Of a stretch of DNA of 38,910 nt, positions 9,937 through 18,756 are shown piece by piece. Within the stretch, counting starts at the first letter, position 1, and the number at the start of each line of letters is the position of its first letter. The DNA lies in contig JADKCV010000040.1 in NCBI GenBank assembly GCA_016718655.1, positions 1 to 38,910 on the forward strand, written 5' to 3'. Both the position numbers and the translations under genes were made by a program. The notes below the pieces were generated by a model. The model searched no databases and had not been told where the DNA came from. It saw only the letters and a list, made by a program, of their open reading frames with translations. The DNA is from Flavobacteriales bacterium (GTDB lineage Bacteria; Bacteroidota; Bacteroidia; Flavobacteriales_F; PHOS-HE28).

Positions 9937-11493
9937 TTAGTAGCAGGTGGAACCGAAAGCGTTCACGAACTGACCGAAGTCGGTGGAGTTCACCACACCA
10001 TCGCGGTTCAGATCACCAGCGCAACCAGCAGTGGCGCTCACGTCGGAACCGATCTGGCTGGCCAAGGTCCAACCGGTGGTCCAAGGCTCAGCACCGGGCT
10101 GGAAGGCACCACGGTACTTGGCACCGGTGAAGAAGCCGTCCACAGGGGCGTTGAGGGTGGTGGTGGCGGTACCGGCAGCAGGAACAGGGTTCACGCGGTC
10201 GGTGAGCACGTTGTTGCCGGTGAGGGCATACGTGGCATCGATGAGGCTTTGTGCAGCCACCACGAGGTTACCATCCGTGGTGTTGAACTTGATCTGCTCA
10301 GGGCTTCCATTGACGACGGGCACCGCGTTGATCTGCAGCGGCGTGGTCACTTCCTGGAAGGTGGAGTTCAACACCTTGAACGCGTTGCTGTTCCATGAAG
10401 CAGCAACGGCGGTGGTCATGTTCAGACCACGAGCGTAACGAGCGAACACGCAGTTGGCGAGGGTACCGAGGGTACGCTCCTTCGCTTCGATGCCCTCGTC
10501 GTTGAGGTTACGGGCGATGAACGTGGCGTTGTAGATCGTTGGGTTGCTGGAGAGACCACCGTTCGCGATGTTGGTCGCGTTGTCATCACCATCAGCCTCG
10601 AATCCGTTGTCGCCCTGGTTGAAGGCACCACCGCTGTTGTCGGGGCCCTGCAGACCGTAGAAGAACTGGATCTTACCGTTCCAGCCCTGGTCGTAGTCGA
10701 TGTAGTCATCGTCGCAGTGCATACCGACGATGTACTTCGCGTTCACCGTGCCACCGAAGAATTCGAACGCATCATCCAGGTTGGCGATCACTTCCACGTG
10801 GTCGATCGTGGTGCCGCTACCAACGCCACCCAAGGTGAGGCCGTTGATCTCGTTGTTGGCACCGATGACCTGTCCACCATGACGGAGGGACACGTAACGG
10901 ATCACACCGCTGTTGTCGGTGTTGATCTCTGCGCCGACCGCAGCACCGTAGAGGTGACGGGCATCACCGGACGCGAGACCTTCAATGGTGCCGACGCCGT
11001 TCGTAGCCGTAGCGGTGAGATCACCGTCCGTCGTACGCTTGTTGGTATAGGCATTGCCCAACACGACCAGGCTTCCCCACTGACCGCGGTTGGTCACTGC
11101 GTAGGAACCGTCCAAGGGATCGGCGTTGGCGGTCATGATGATGGGGCAGCTCTCGCTACCGTTGGCCCAGATCTGGCCGTTGCGAGCCACGATGATGGCA
11201 TGTGACGCACCAGGGTTCGAAAGCGCCTTCACCACCGTACCGGGTTCGATGAAGAGGTCCTGACCAGCGTTCACGTACATCCGTGCGTTCAGGATGTAGA
11301 GGTTGTTGCAAGTAAGGGTGGTCGTGGGGTTCAGCAGGTTACCGTTCACATCCACCAAGGTGGAGACGTTCACCTGGGTACGGACCGATACATCGGGACA
11401 GCCGCAGGAGGCACCGATGGACTGGGCATGCCCAGCACCGGCTCCGACAGTGGCAAGGCCCACCGCCATGGAAAGTTTCTTCAGGGTACTCAT
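9937..11493 (-). CDS. Secreted right-handed beta-helix protein with C-terminal EF-hand/dockerin-like segment
   Basis: The protein has 518 residues, with a signal peptide (MSTLKKLSMAVGLATVGAGA, then GHAQ). The middle is rich in short repeated strands typical of right-handed parallel beta-helices: LFIEPGTVVKA, GQWGSLVVLGNA, IRYVSLRHGG, TIDHVEVIANLDDAFEFFGG. It resembles Bacteroidota secreted proteins sometimes mislabelled multidrug transporter, and these are often found beside TonB receptors. The last 25 residues (GDLNRDGVVNSTDFGQFVNA, then FGSTCY) form one calcium-binding loop of the D-x-N-x-D-G type, as in dockerin half-repeats, where a sorting domain might otherwise be. No type A tail is seen. 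It lies downstream of the TonB receptor and three secreted paralogues, with a 242-bp gap before it that could carry its own promoter. Substrate unknown. Confidence 0.85.
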   Translation of the reverse strand: MSTLKKLSMAVGLATVGAGAGHAQSIGASCGCPDVSVRTQVNVSTLVDVNGNLLNPTTTLTCNNLYILNARMYVNAGQDLFIEPGTVVKALSNPGASHAIIVARNGQIWANGSESCPIIMTANADPLDGSYAVTNRGQWGSLVVLGNAYTNKRTTDGDLTATATNGVGTIEGLASGDARHLYGAAVGAEINTDNSGVIRYVSLRHGGQVIGANNEINGLTLGGVGSGTTIDHVEVIANLDDAFEFFGGTVNAKYIVGMHCDDDYIDYDQGWNGKIQFFYGLQGPDNSGGAFNQGDNGFEADGDDNATNIANGGLSSNPTIYNATFIARNLNDEGIEAKERTLGTLANCVFARYARGLNMTTAVAASWNSNAFKVLNSTFQEVTTPLQINAVPVVNGSPEQIKFNTTDGNLVVAAQSLIDATYALTGNNVLTDRVNPVPAAGTATTTLNAPVDGFFTGAKYRGAFQPGAEPWTTGWTLASQIGSDVSATAGCAGDLNRDGVVNSTDFGQFVNAFGSTCY

Positions 11494-11640
11494 TGGTCAG
11501 GACTTAGGGTTTTTGAGTTTTCGGAACATGCTCTGTTGAGCGCCACAAAGCTGATCCAACCCTTGTCCAGCGCGGGTTACAGAAAGGCTATCATTCGCTT
11601 ATCCTTCCGCCCTTCCCACCTTACCGATCTAACGATCCAC

Positions 11641-11697
11641 GTTAAGAATTCACCTTCGCTTAAGGCGCTCTTAGATCGATCCGATCGATCGCTTAAC
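11641..11697. promoter_or_regulatory. Palindromic cluster upstream of the beta-helix gene
   Basis: The 242-bp gap between the beta-helix start (11493) and the preceding stop (11736) is less GC-rich than the genes around it. It contains two adjacent self-complementary GATCGATC octamers (11674-11681 and 11683-11690), bracketed by GTTAAG (11641) and CTTAAC (11692). This could be an operator or a stem-loop. No clear Bacteroidota -33/-7 promoter (TTTG / TAnnTTTG) was found. Confidence 0.25.
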
Positions 11698-11735
11698 ATG
11701 TCCATCGGCAACCGCTGAGCCTCAGGCGAACCACC

Positions 11736-12545
11736 CTACCGGGTCGGTTCCCACGCCACGGTCTGTCGCAGTGTCGTGTGAACGATCTCGCCCGGTTCGG
11801 GATCCGCATACACGTAGCGCTGGAAGGATCCATCGGGAAGACCGATCTGTACATTGAACTGGAAGGACAGTGGGCCACTGGTGGTAAGCTGCGCGAGGAG
11901 CACATGGCCCTGTGTACGTGCTCCACTGACACCACCCAACACGGCCCATGCACCGTCGAGGGTGTGCAACTCCGCCCCCTTGATCGTGCCGAGGTAGCTG
12001 GGCGTGAAGCGGAAGGTCACCACCTGGGGCACCGAGTCGGCATCGATCGATCCATCACGCGCACACCAGGCAGGGCGTCCTTTCCGGGGTCCCCGGCATC
12101 GGCCATGTTTCGCGTACTACGAACCCTTGGTGTCCAAGTGCAGTGGCAACGCCCAATGGGCCGCATCCACCGCTCCGATGGTGACCCATGAATCCGGGAT
12201 ACCATTGGCATCGACCCCTTGTGAACTCTCTACCTCATGCGCAAAGCTCCATGCCGGATCGGTCTGATTGTGGAACGGGGTGGATGCCGAGATCGCAAGC
12301 GGATGCCGCTCCGCACCATACACCATCTGCATCCGATGGTCGGTAGCGATGTGGGCATAGATGCGGAACGTGTCCAATGTGTCGGTACCCACCACAGCCC
12401 GATGGAACCGTTCCACCCACACACTATCCAACGCAGGATCTTGCGCCATCAATGGCAGTGCATGTAAGCACCACGCCACGAGGACCGCAGCCCAGCAACG
12501 ACGTTCCACCTTACTGCTTGATGATGCGGGACTGTGCGAGTTCAT
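11736..12545 (-). pseudogene. Third secreted paralogue of the TonB operon, no sorting domain, interrupted by two frame changes
   Basis: The N-terminal part (signal peptide WAAVLVAWCLHALPLMAQ, then VWVERFHRA, FRIYAHIATDHRMQMVYG, HPLAISASTPFHNQTD) matches the module of the neighbouring paralogues. The frame is lost at a TAG near 12117, continues in another frame (ADAGDPGKDALPGVRVMD) and returns near 12030 (DADSVPQVVTF, HVLLAQLTTSGPLSFQFNVQ, RYVYADPEPGE). Read through, it is about 269 residues and ends right after the module, so it lacks the T9SS tail of its relatives. The ATG at 12545 overlaps the previous gene by 35 bases. A GTG at 12509, directly after that gene's stop, is an alternative start. 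The two indels cancel, which fits either consensus error or an old damaged copy. Confidence 0.7.
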
Positions 12546-13908
12546 CGCCGGTACGCACTTCCAACAAATAGATCCCTGCGGCTTGTCCCGAAAGGTCCAG
12601 GGTCAAGGTCAGCTCTCCACCACGGATGCCCAGCTCCTGACCCATGATCGACCGGCCGACGGCATCCCGCACCACATAACTCACCGCTGCGCCTTCGCGC
12701 AGGTCCATGCGTACGCGCACCGTGCCCTCAGTGGGGTTCGGCATCACGGAGAGGAGTGTATTGCTCGTATGCTCCTGCACACCGACGATGCCATCGCATG
12801 TACAACCGGTCACCCACGTATCGTCCAACGTCTCCGGGTCACCGTCGTCGCAAGGTGTGCCAGGCAAGGCACCACCACCCAACACACCTTCGCAATCCTC
12901 TCCAACACAGGCACAATCAACATTGTACACATCGTTGGAGGTGTCCGCACTACCGTCATCGCAAGTGGTCCCTGGTTGCGCTACTCCACCGGGCACACCG
13001 AGGCAATCCACCACGGGCGCGGACGAATTGAAGCACAGCGTGGGGTGTGTGAACTTGTTATCGCCGGACACCGCAGTACCTGCAGTATCGGACGGGAGCA
13101 GGTCGGCATAGAACTCCATGTACTCGTGACACTCGGGAGCGCTACAGATCAATTCATCCGGCAGTCGCACCCAGAGGTTGAGGCAGAACGTGAACTCACC
13201 GTCCGTGGTGAACTGACCGATCAGGATGCGATTGGTCGTATCGGGGGACTCATAGCCACCGAGAACCGCCCAACCCATGTTGTCATTGCTGTAGGTGTTG
13301 GAACCACCGCTCTCCGTGAGATCGGGCAGGGTACCAACGGATACGACGGAGGGAATGGTCGTTGCGGCGATGAGACCATCCGAGGTGGTCAAGGGAATGC
13401 CCATCTCAGGAGCGTTGTTCACCAACAAGGGCGTGCCCGTGCTTCCACCATCGTTGTTGGGTCCACCCACCAAGGAACCATCCGTATCGTCCACCTTCAG
13501 CACACCGACATGTGCGTCCGACGCAGGCCCGAAGGACAACCAGGTATCGATGGCCACGGTGTTCTTGTTCAAGTGGATGTCGTTGATGTCCTCACCCCAG
13601 CTTCCCCCGCGGTCATCGTTATTGAAGAACGAGGTGCTCGTGGAGAAGGTGATGGGATGCTGTTCGAAGCCGCCCACGGTGAGGAGCTTGTATCCCGGCT
13701 TGAGGTCGACGAACACCCGGTAGGTGCGGGCTCCCTCGGGCACGCTTTCGCCACCGTCCAGATCGGCGGCATCATTGGCATCCGCGATGTAATACGGCTC
13801 CACGATGATGCGCTGCAAACCGGAGGGGTCCGGCGGCGCGTATTGTGCGATGGCGATGGGAGCCATCGTGGCAAGGAGCAGGAAGGAAAGCGATCGGAAC
13901 ATGGTCAT
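12511..13908 (-). CDS. Secreted T9SS type A protein, paralogue 2 of the TonB-receptor operon
   Basis: The protein has 465 residues, with a signal peptide (FRSLSFLLLATMAPIAIAQ). ATG codons at 13908 and 13902 both fit. Residues about 25-260 are the shared module: IIVEPYYIADANDAADLDGG, TYRVFVDLKPGYKLLT, FSTSTSFFNNDDRGG, VDDTDGSLVGGPNNDGGS, RILIGQFTTDGEFTF. Two cysteine-rich Asp-loop repeats follow (PGTTCDDGSADTSNDVY..DCAC and PGTPCDDGDPETLDDTW..CTC), which may bind calcium. The end is a type A sorting domain (VMPNPTEGTVRVRM, AAGIYLLEV, RIIKQ). It would be exported to the surface or medium by T9SS. It lies 100 bp after paralogue 1, on the same strand. The function of the shared module is not known to me. 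Confidence 0.9.
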   Translation of the reverse strand: MTMFRSLSFLLLATMAPIAIAQYAPPDPSGLQRIIVEPYYIADANDAADLDGGESVPEGARTYRVFVDLKPGYKLLTVGGFEQHPITFSTSTSFFNNDDRGGSWGEDINDIHLNKNTVAIDTWLSFGPASDAHVGVLKVDDTDGSLVGGPNNDGGSTGTPLLVNNAPEMGIPLTTSDGLIAATTIPSVVSVGTLPDLTESGGSNTYSNDNMGWAVLGGYESPDTTNRILIGQFTTDGEFTFCLNLWVRLPDELICSAPECHEYMEFYADLLPSDTAGTAVSGDNKFTHPTLCFNSSAPVVDCLGVPGGVAQPGTTCDDGSADTSNDVYNVDCACVGEDCEGVLGGGALPGTPCDDGDPETLDDTWVTGCTCDGIVGVQEHTSNTLLSVMPNPTEGTVRVRMDLREGAAVSYVVRDAVGRSIMGQELGIRGGELTLTLDLSGQAAGIYLLEVRTGDELAQSRIIKQ

Positions 13909-14008
13909 TCAAGAATGGGCGCGAAGCTATCCGGGTCCACAGCGGACCATGTGTAGCACGCGTGATGCTTGGGTTAGCCCACTGTTATGAAGGGTTATCG
14001 GTGTTGCG

Positions 14009-15325
14009 TCAGGGCTTGACGAAGCGCGCGTGGTAACGGCCCTGTTCCGTATCCAGCATGATCACGTAGGTCCCTGCAGGCAGGTCGCGGACATCCACGG
14101 AAGCGCCTTGATCGATGCGCTGTACACGACCGCTTCGCAAGGTCCTTCCGGATACATCGGTGATACGGTGTTCCGCAACATCCACGAGAATGGGCAACTG
14201 CACATGCACCACATCGCCCACCGGGTTCGGCGCCACGATCAATGCACCGCGGTCCGACTCCTCATCGATCCCCACATCCGGGCAGATCAGGCCCACGTCC
14301 AGGCCATTGCAATTGCCAGGACCGTAGCAGCATAACTGTGGGATGTTGAAGTTGGCCGAAGGGTCGTAGTTGCATGCCAGCATATCAAGGCAACCGAAGA
14401 TGATCGTGGTGGCGCAGGATCCGTCATCGCATCCGGCCGCGGGGTCGTACTCCAGGAAGTTCGGATCCGTACAGCCGCATTGCGGAGGGTAGTTCAGCTG
14501 GCCGAAGGCCGTCTCCCCTGCGAGCAACACGCTGTCCGAGGCCACGTACCGTACCAGATCACCATTGGGCCGCTGTACCTCGACGTTCAGGGAGAAAGCC
14601 AGTTCACCCGTGGTGGTCAGCTGTGCCACCAACACCTGGTTCGCCGCGGTGGGCCCGACCACCCCCGGCATGGAACATCCGACCCGTACGTCGGAGGAGA
14701 TGAAGCTGCTCTGTCCGGCCTGATCACCGAAGGCCACCTCGGGATCATCGCCGATCACATTGAATTGGGGGGGAAGCACAACGGCGCCTTCAACGGTCAT
14801 CAAGCCATCCCCTTGTGTGAGTGCGATCCCCGCTGCCACGTCGGCATTCACCAACAGCCCACCGACCACCGTTTCACTACCACCATCATTGTTCGCTCCG
14901 CCGACGATGGAACCGTCCGGGTCTTGCACCTTCAGCACACCGAAGCGTTGATTGCTCGCACCACCGAGCGCCAACCAGGACTCGACGGCCACGGTGCCTT
15001 CATCCAACCAACCCGTGCTGATCTGGTGACCATACGCCTTTCCACGATCGGCGTGGTTGAAGAACGGTGCAGTACTCGTGATCCGCAACGGATGGTTGAC
15101 ATCGCCATACAAGGCCCGCAGGGAACAACCGTCGCAGAGATCGAGGTACACACGGTAGGTGCGTGATCCTTCGGGCAGATTCCCACCGATCACATCGGTG
15201 GCATCGTTGGCATCGGAGATGTAATAGGTCTCCACGATCACCGCTTCGATGTCCGCTTGCGCGAAAGCGAAAGGTCCGGAGGCAACGAGGCACGCCGGAA
15301 GAAGGATGGCTTTGAGCAGGTCCAT
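14009..15325 (-). CDS. Secreted T9SS type A protein, paralogue 1, translationally coupled to the TonB receptor
   Basis: The protein has 438 residues from the ATG at 15325, which sits two bases after the receptor's TGA (TGATCATG). This spacing argues for translational coupling. The signal peptide (LLKAILLPACLVASGPFAFA) is followed by the shared module: AVIVETYYISDANDATDVIG, LPEGSRTYRVYLDLCDGCSL, FFNHADRGKAYG, VQDPDGSIVGGANNDGGS, QVLVAQLTTTGELAFSLN. A cysteine-rich spacer (CGCTDPNFLEYDPAAGCDDG, then CDMLACNYDPSANFN-like spacing) resembles the secreted CxDPxAxNYDPxA repeats of Bacteroidota. The tail is a type A sorting domain (APNPVGDVVHVQL, GRTLRSGRV, LPAGTYVIML). Coupling implies it works with the receptor, for example as an extracellular binding partner. 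That role is inference. Confidence 0.9.
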   Translation of the reverse strand: MDLLKAILLPACLVASGPFAFAQADIEAVIVETYYISDANDATDVIGGNLPEGSRTYRVYLDLCDGCSLRALYGDVNHPLRITSTAPFFNHADRGKAYGHQISTGWLDEGTVAVESWLALGGASNQRFGVLKVQDPDGSIVGGANNDGGSETVVGGLLVNADVAAGIALTQGDGLMTVEGAVVLPPQFNVIGDDPEVAFGDQAGQSSFISSDVRVGCSMPGVVGPTAANQVLVAQLTTTGELAFSLNVEVQRPNGDLVRYVASDSVLLAGETAFGQLNYPPQCGCTDPNFLEYDPAAGCDDGSCATTIIFGCLDMLACNYDPSANFNIPQLCCYGPGNCNGLDVGLICPDVGIDEESDRGALIVAPNPVGDVVHVQLPILVDVAEHRITDVSGRTLRSGRVQRIDQGASVDVRDLPAGTYVIMLDTEQGRYHARFVKP

Positions 15326-15327
15326 GA

Positions 15328-18300
15328 TCAACGGATGGTATAGCCTAGGGTGAGGAGGTATTCGGTGCCGTATGCGAAACGATCGAAATCACCCGTGTAC
15401 CCGGACGCATACTTGTAGGTCCGTAGCATCGGGGAGTTCAACAGGTCCCTGGCCCGAAGGCTCACGTTCCAATGTTCACCGAATCGCTTGTTGAGCGTCA
15501 CATCGATGACGTGGCGGGGCATCTCATAGGCACGGATGCCGTTGGGGTCCAGTTCGGCATTGGTCACCGCCAACTTCGGTCCCTGGACATTGTAGGATAC
15601 GCTCAGGTTCATGGCCGCGCTGTCCAGCGTGTAGGTGAGTGTCGTGTTCACGATGTAAGGTGCCTGACCGAACATCGGGGTCTCGTAATCCACCTGCTGA
15701 CCATCGAGGAAGGTGGTCAGTTGCGAGCGTGAGTTCATGAACGTGAGGTTGCCACGCCACTCCAATTGACGCATCAACCGGAACTTGCCTTCCAGTTCCA
15801 ATCCGAACACCTCGGAGAGGCCGGCATTGCGCCAGGTGAATCCACCGGCCGCGGTCTGGAGCAGTTCGATGTGATCGGTGAACCGCTTGTAGAAGGTGCT
15901 CAACGACACGTTATCCGTGTTCTTGAAGAAGCGCTCCAGTCGCAGGTCGTAGTTGTCCACGCTGGTCATGCGCAGATCGGGATTCCCATAGATGGGTGCT
16001 TGCAGCAGGTAGTCGTAGTACTGCACCACGGAGATCTCTCGGAAGCTCGGCCGGCTGATGGAGCGGAAATAGCTGAGGCGCAGGTTGAGGGGCACCTTCT
16101 CCGCATCGCGCAACTTCCACATCATGTTCAAGGAAGGGAGCACATCCCACTGATCGATGTTCGCGGGCACGGCGGGTTTGGGCTCCGGTGCTCCGGCACC
16201 ACCGATCGCATTGTCGCCCACAGTACCACGGATGGGATCCTCGGGGGCCACGCCCTCCTTCCAGAACTGATAGATATCGCTGATGAGCTCGGTATGCTCC
16301 AAGCGCGCACCACCGGCCAAGCGCACCCGCTTGCTCACCGAGTAGTCGGCCATCGCGAACGCTGAGATCACGTCGAGGACCCCGATGTCGTTGTCCTTGA
16401 ACGACCCGAATGGTGCATAAACACTGGAGAATCGACCATCGGAGCGCATCTCGAAACGGCCGGCCTCCTCCCATTGGGTCGGACCAGGCGCCCCCACCAC
16501 CTGATAGTACTTCTGATCGTTCCGCCGTTGGTTCCAGCGGTAAGCGCCACCGAATTTCAACTTACGCACCAGTTCCGGTCGATCGCTCAACGGCAGATCG
16601 AAGCTCAACCGGGCGTCCATGAGCTCCTCGTTCAAGAAGCGATAGATCCTGCCCGGTGGGCGCAAGGCACCATCCACATCCGTGATCGGTTGGCCCTCGG
16701 GCGGCTTCACGTATTGCACGATCATCAGGTCGAGCAGATCACGGTCGCCGGTGGAATAGGACACATCGGCATTGGCCGTGATGTTCAACGCCGGGATGAC
16801 GTGCTTACTGGCATATTGGTACACGAACAAGCGCCGTTGCTCCCAGAACTGCTCTTCGCTCACGAAGGTCTCCCCGCTCACACCGGGATCCAGGAACTCC
16901 AGGTACCGTGCATTGTTCTGGCCGAGCACGTTGGCCATGGCCATCAGCGAGAAGGAGTTGTTGCGGTTCCACTTCAATGATACGTTGCCCAAGGCGTTCC
17001 AACCAGCGGAGATCACGCTGACCCGTTGCTCGCCCTTGCGATTGAAGAAGGAGCCTGGATCAGGGTCATCGAAGGACTCATTGACCCGTAGCACGGTGCT
17101 GTTCTCGTCGTTCTGGGTCTCCGTGCCATAGCGGAAGCCGACCAGGAAGCCGAGCTGTTTCGATTCCTTGGCCTTCTTGAACAGTTCGATCTGGTTGCCG
17201 ATGTTGAACGAGGCATTGTAGTTGGGTCCAGCGGTGGTGGTACTGACACGCCAGCGGGAGTTGTCCCATGCGGTGTTGAGCCGGGCGAGGTCCGCATTGA
17301 CGATCGGTGAGAAGTACGCCAGGTCGTAGGTGCCATTGTATGCCTGGACCGCATTGGCCACGGCGTTGGGCGTATTGATCAAGCCCGGCGCGAGCAGACC
17401 CAACTCGGTGAGTGCAAGATGTTGCAGCGTATTGTTCGCCGACATCGTGTTGGAACTGAACCCGGGCGTGGTCTCTGTGATACCGAAGCCGGTCAGGTAT
17501 CCACCCAAACCAAGTACACCCAGTTGCTGGTACAGGTTGGGATCGAGGAAACGTGGATAGTCCTCCACCGCATCGGGCACTCCTTCCGGAACAGCGCGCG
17601 TGCCATCGTCCCTACCCCACGCATCAGTCGATCCACTGGAACCACTCACGATCTCCTTGAACGAACTGTTGGGGTTGTATCCGATGGTGGTGGAAACGCT
17701 CACCTGCAGCCGCTCGGGATAGTCGCTGGTGTTCATGGACAGGAAAGCCCCAGCCCAATCACCAGGCAGATCGGGGGTGAGCGTCTTGGTGATGATGATG
17801 TTGTCCATCAGGCCGGTGGGAAAAAGGTCCAGTCGCAGGTTGTTGGTGAAGGGGTCCAGCGTGGGCACGCGTCCTCCGTTCACCGTGGTCACCAGATAGC
17901 GGTCCGCCAGTCCACGTACACTCACGAACGCTCCCACCGTGCTCACACCGCTCACCCGACGCACCGCTGCAGCAGCGTCCGTGTCACCCGTCTTCAACAT
18001 CACATCGCGCGAGATGAAGTCCAGCGAGGCCGGGGCGTTGGCCTTCATGCGGTCCAGGTAACCATCGCTGCTACGCTTGGCCTTCGCCTGGACCTCGAAC
18101 TCCTTGATCTCCACACGTTGTTCACCCATCACCACGTTCTCCACCACCACACCTCCAGCGGTAAGTGTGACCGTTCGCTCCAGCGAACCATAGCCCACGA
18201 AGGAATACACCAGCACCACCGGACCCGTGCGTTCCAACCGCAAGCTGTAGTTCCCGTCCAGGTCGGTGGTGGTGCCCACGCCCGGGTCGGTCTTCACCAC

Positions 18301-18420
18301 AACGGTCGCTCCGATCAGGGTCTCACCCTGCGTGTCGGACACTTTGCCGCGCACGGTACCCTGGGACCAGGAAACGCTGGATAGGAGCGTGAGCAACAGG
18401 AGGATCAAGGCGTGCTTCAT
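15328..18420 (-). CDS. TonB-dependent outer-membrane receptor with CarboxypepD_reg-like N-terminus
   Basis: The protein has 1030 residues. The start is the ATG at 18420, which begins a signal peptide (MKHALILLLLTLLSSVSWSQ). Residues about 21-105 form a CarboxypepD_reg-like beta sandwich (VRGKVSDTQGETLIGATVVV, TTDLDGNYSL). The plug follows (VRRVSGVSTVGAFVSVRGLA, RVPTLDPF, IIITKTLTPDLPGDWAGAFL, SMNTSDYPE). The rest is a beta-barrel with repeated aromatic strands (SYFRSISRPSFREISVVQYY, FKNTDNVSLSTFYKRF, WRGNLTFMNSRSQL) and ends LLTLGYTIR. Such receptors use TonB/ExbBD energy to import ligands across the outer membrane. The plug style (PDLPGDWAG..) belongs to a Bacteroidota group distinct from SusC, as no SusD partner follows. 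Instead it heads an operon of secreted paralogues. The substrate cannot be deduced. Confidence 0.95.
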   Translation of the reverse strand: MKHALILLLLTLLSSVSWSQGTVRGKVSDTQGETLIGATVVVKTDPGVGTTTDLDGNYSLRLERTGPVVLVYSFVGYGSLERTVTLTAGGVVVENVVMGEQRVEIKEFEVQAKAKRSSDGYLDRMKANAPASLDFISRDVMLKTGDTDAAAAVRRVSGVSTVGAFVSVRGLADRYLVTTVNGGRVPTLDPFTNNLRLDLFPTGLMDNIIITKTLTPDLPGDWAGAFLSMNTSDYPERLQVSVSTTIGYNPNSSFKEIVSGSSGSTDAWGRDDGTRAVPEGVPDAVEDYPRFLDPNLYQQLGVLGLGGYLTGFGITETTPGFSSNTMSANNTLQHLALTELGLLAPGLINTPNAVANAVQAYNGTYDLAYFSPIVNADLARLNTAWDNSRWRVSTTTAGPNYNASFNIGNQIELFKKAKESKQLGFLVGFRYGTETQNDENSTVLRVNESFDDPDPGSFFNRKGEQRVSVISAGWNALGNVSLKWNRNNSFSLMAMANVLGQNNARYLEFLDPGVSGETFVSEEQFWEQRRLFVYQYASKHVIPALNITANADVSYSTGDRDLLDLMIVQYVKPPEGQPITDVDGALRPPGRIYRFLNEELMDARLSFDLPLSDRPELVRKLKFGGAYRWNQRRNDQKYYQVVGAPGPTQWEEAGRFEMRSDGRFSSVYAPFGSFKDNDIGVLDVISAFAMADYSVSKRVRLAGGARLEHTELISDIYQFWKEGVAPEDPIRGTVGDNAIGGAGAPEPKPAVPANIDQWDVLPSLNMMWKLRDAEKVPLNLRLSYFRSISRPSFREISVVQYYDYLLQAPIYGNPDLRMTSVDNYDLRLERFFKNTDNVSLSTFYKRFTDHIELLQTAAGGFTWRNAGLSEVFGLELEGKFRLMRQLEWRGNLTFMNSRSQLTTFLDGQQVDYETPMFGQAPYIVNTTLTYTLDSAAMNLSVSYNVQGPKLAVTNAELDPNGIRAYEMPRHVIDVTLNKRFGEHWNVSLRARDLLNSPMLRTYKYASGYTGDFDRFAYGTEYLLTLGYTIR

Positions 18421-18756
18421 GGCTACTTCGTTGGAGCGAGGGCGCGAAGGTGGAATGCACAACGAAGCAGGTTGTTAGCCGATCGTTATGTTTCATCACC
18501 GCGCATCGCATCGGCCCTCACACCTTCCAGGATCATGCTCCTTCATGCTGGAACCAGCGTCCATCAAGGGGTACGTGCGGTCATGGCGTCACCCGGAACG
18601 TGTCAATGTGAACATACTGTTCGATCCGCATGAGCCTGCTGTTACGACCACATCAAATGATCGGCGGCATACCTCCCTCAGTAACGGCAGCATCTAGTTT
18701 CGGGCACTCGAACGCAACGGAGCCTGTGCACCATCGGCATCCATGCGATCGCCTCC
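18421..18756. other. Divergent intergenic region between the TonB operon and the HNH gene
   Basis: These 336 bases hold no convincing gene on either strand. They must contain the promoter of the leftward TonB-receptor operon and that of the rightward HNH gene. I looked for the Bacteroidota TTTG / TAnnTTTG pair on both strands and did not find an acceptable match. Confidence 0.6.

Noticed and set aside
5673..10130. A 1485-codon open frame on the plus strand opposite the repeat protein and the beta-helix gene
   Set aside because: It is the shadow of highly repetitive GC-rich coding DNA. Its translation is dominated by His, Val, Gly and Thr, with no signal peptide or known domain, whereas the minus strand gives recognisable secreted proteins with sorting tails.
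11494..11735. A possible small gene in the gap before the beta-helix gene
   Set aside because: No frame with a start, sensible composition or similarity was found, only palindromes that might be regulatory.
12361..13956. Long plus-strand frame opposite secreted paralogue 2
   Set aside because: No recognisable domain and it overlaps a clear gene with signal peptide and sorting domain on the minus strand.
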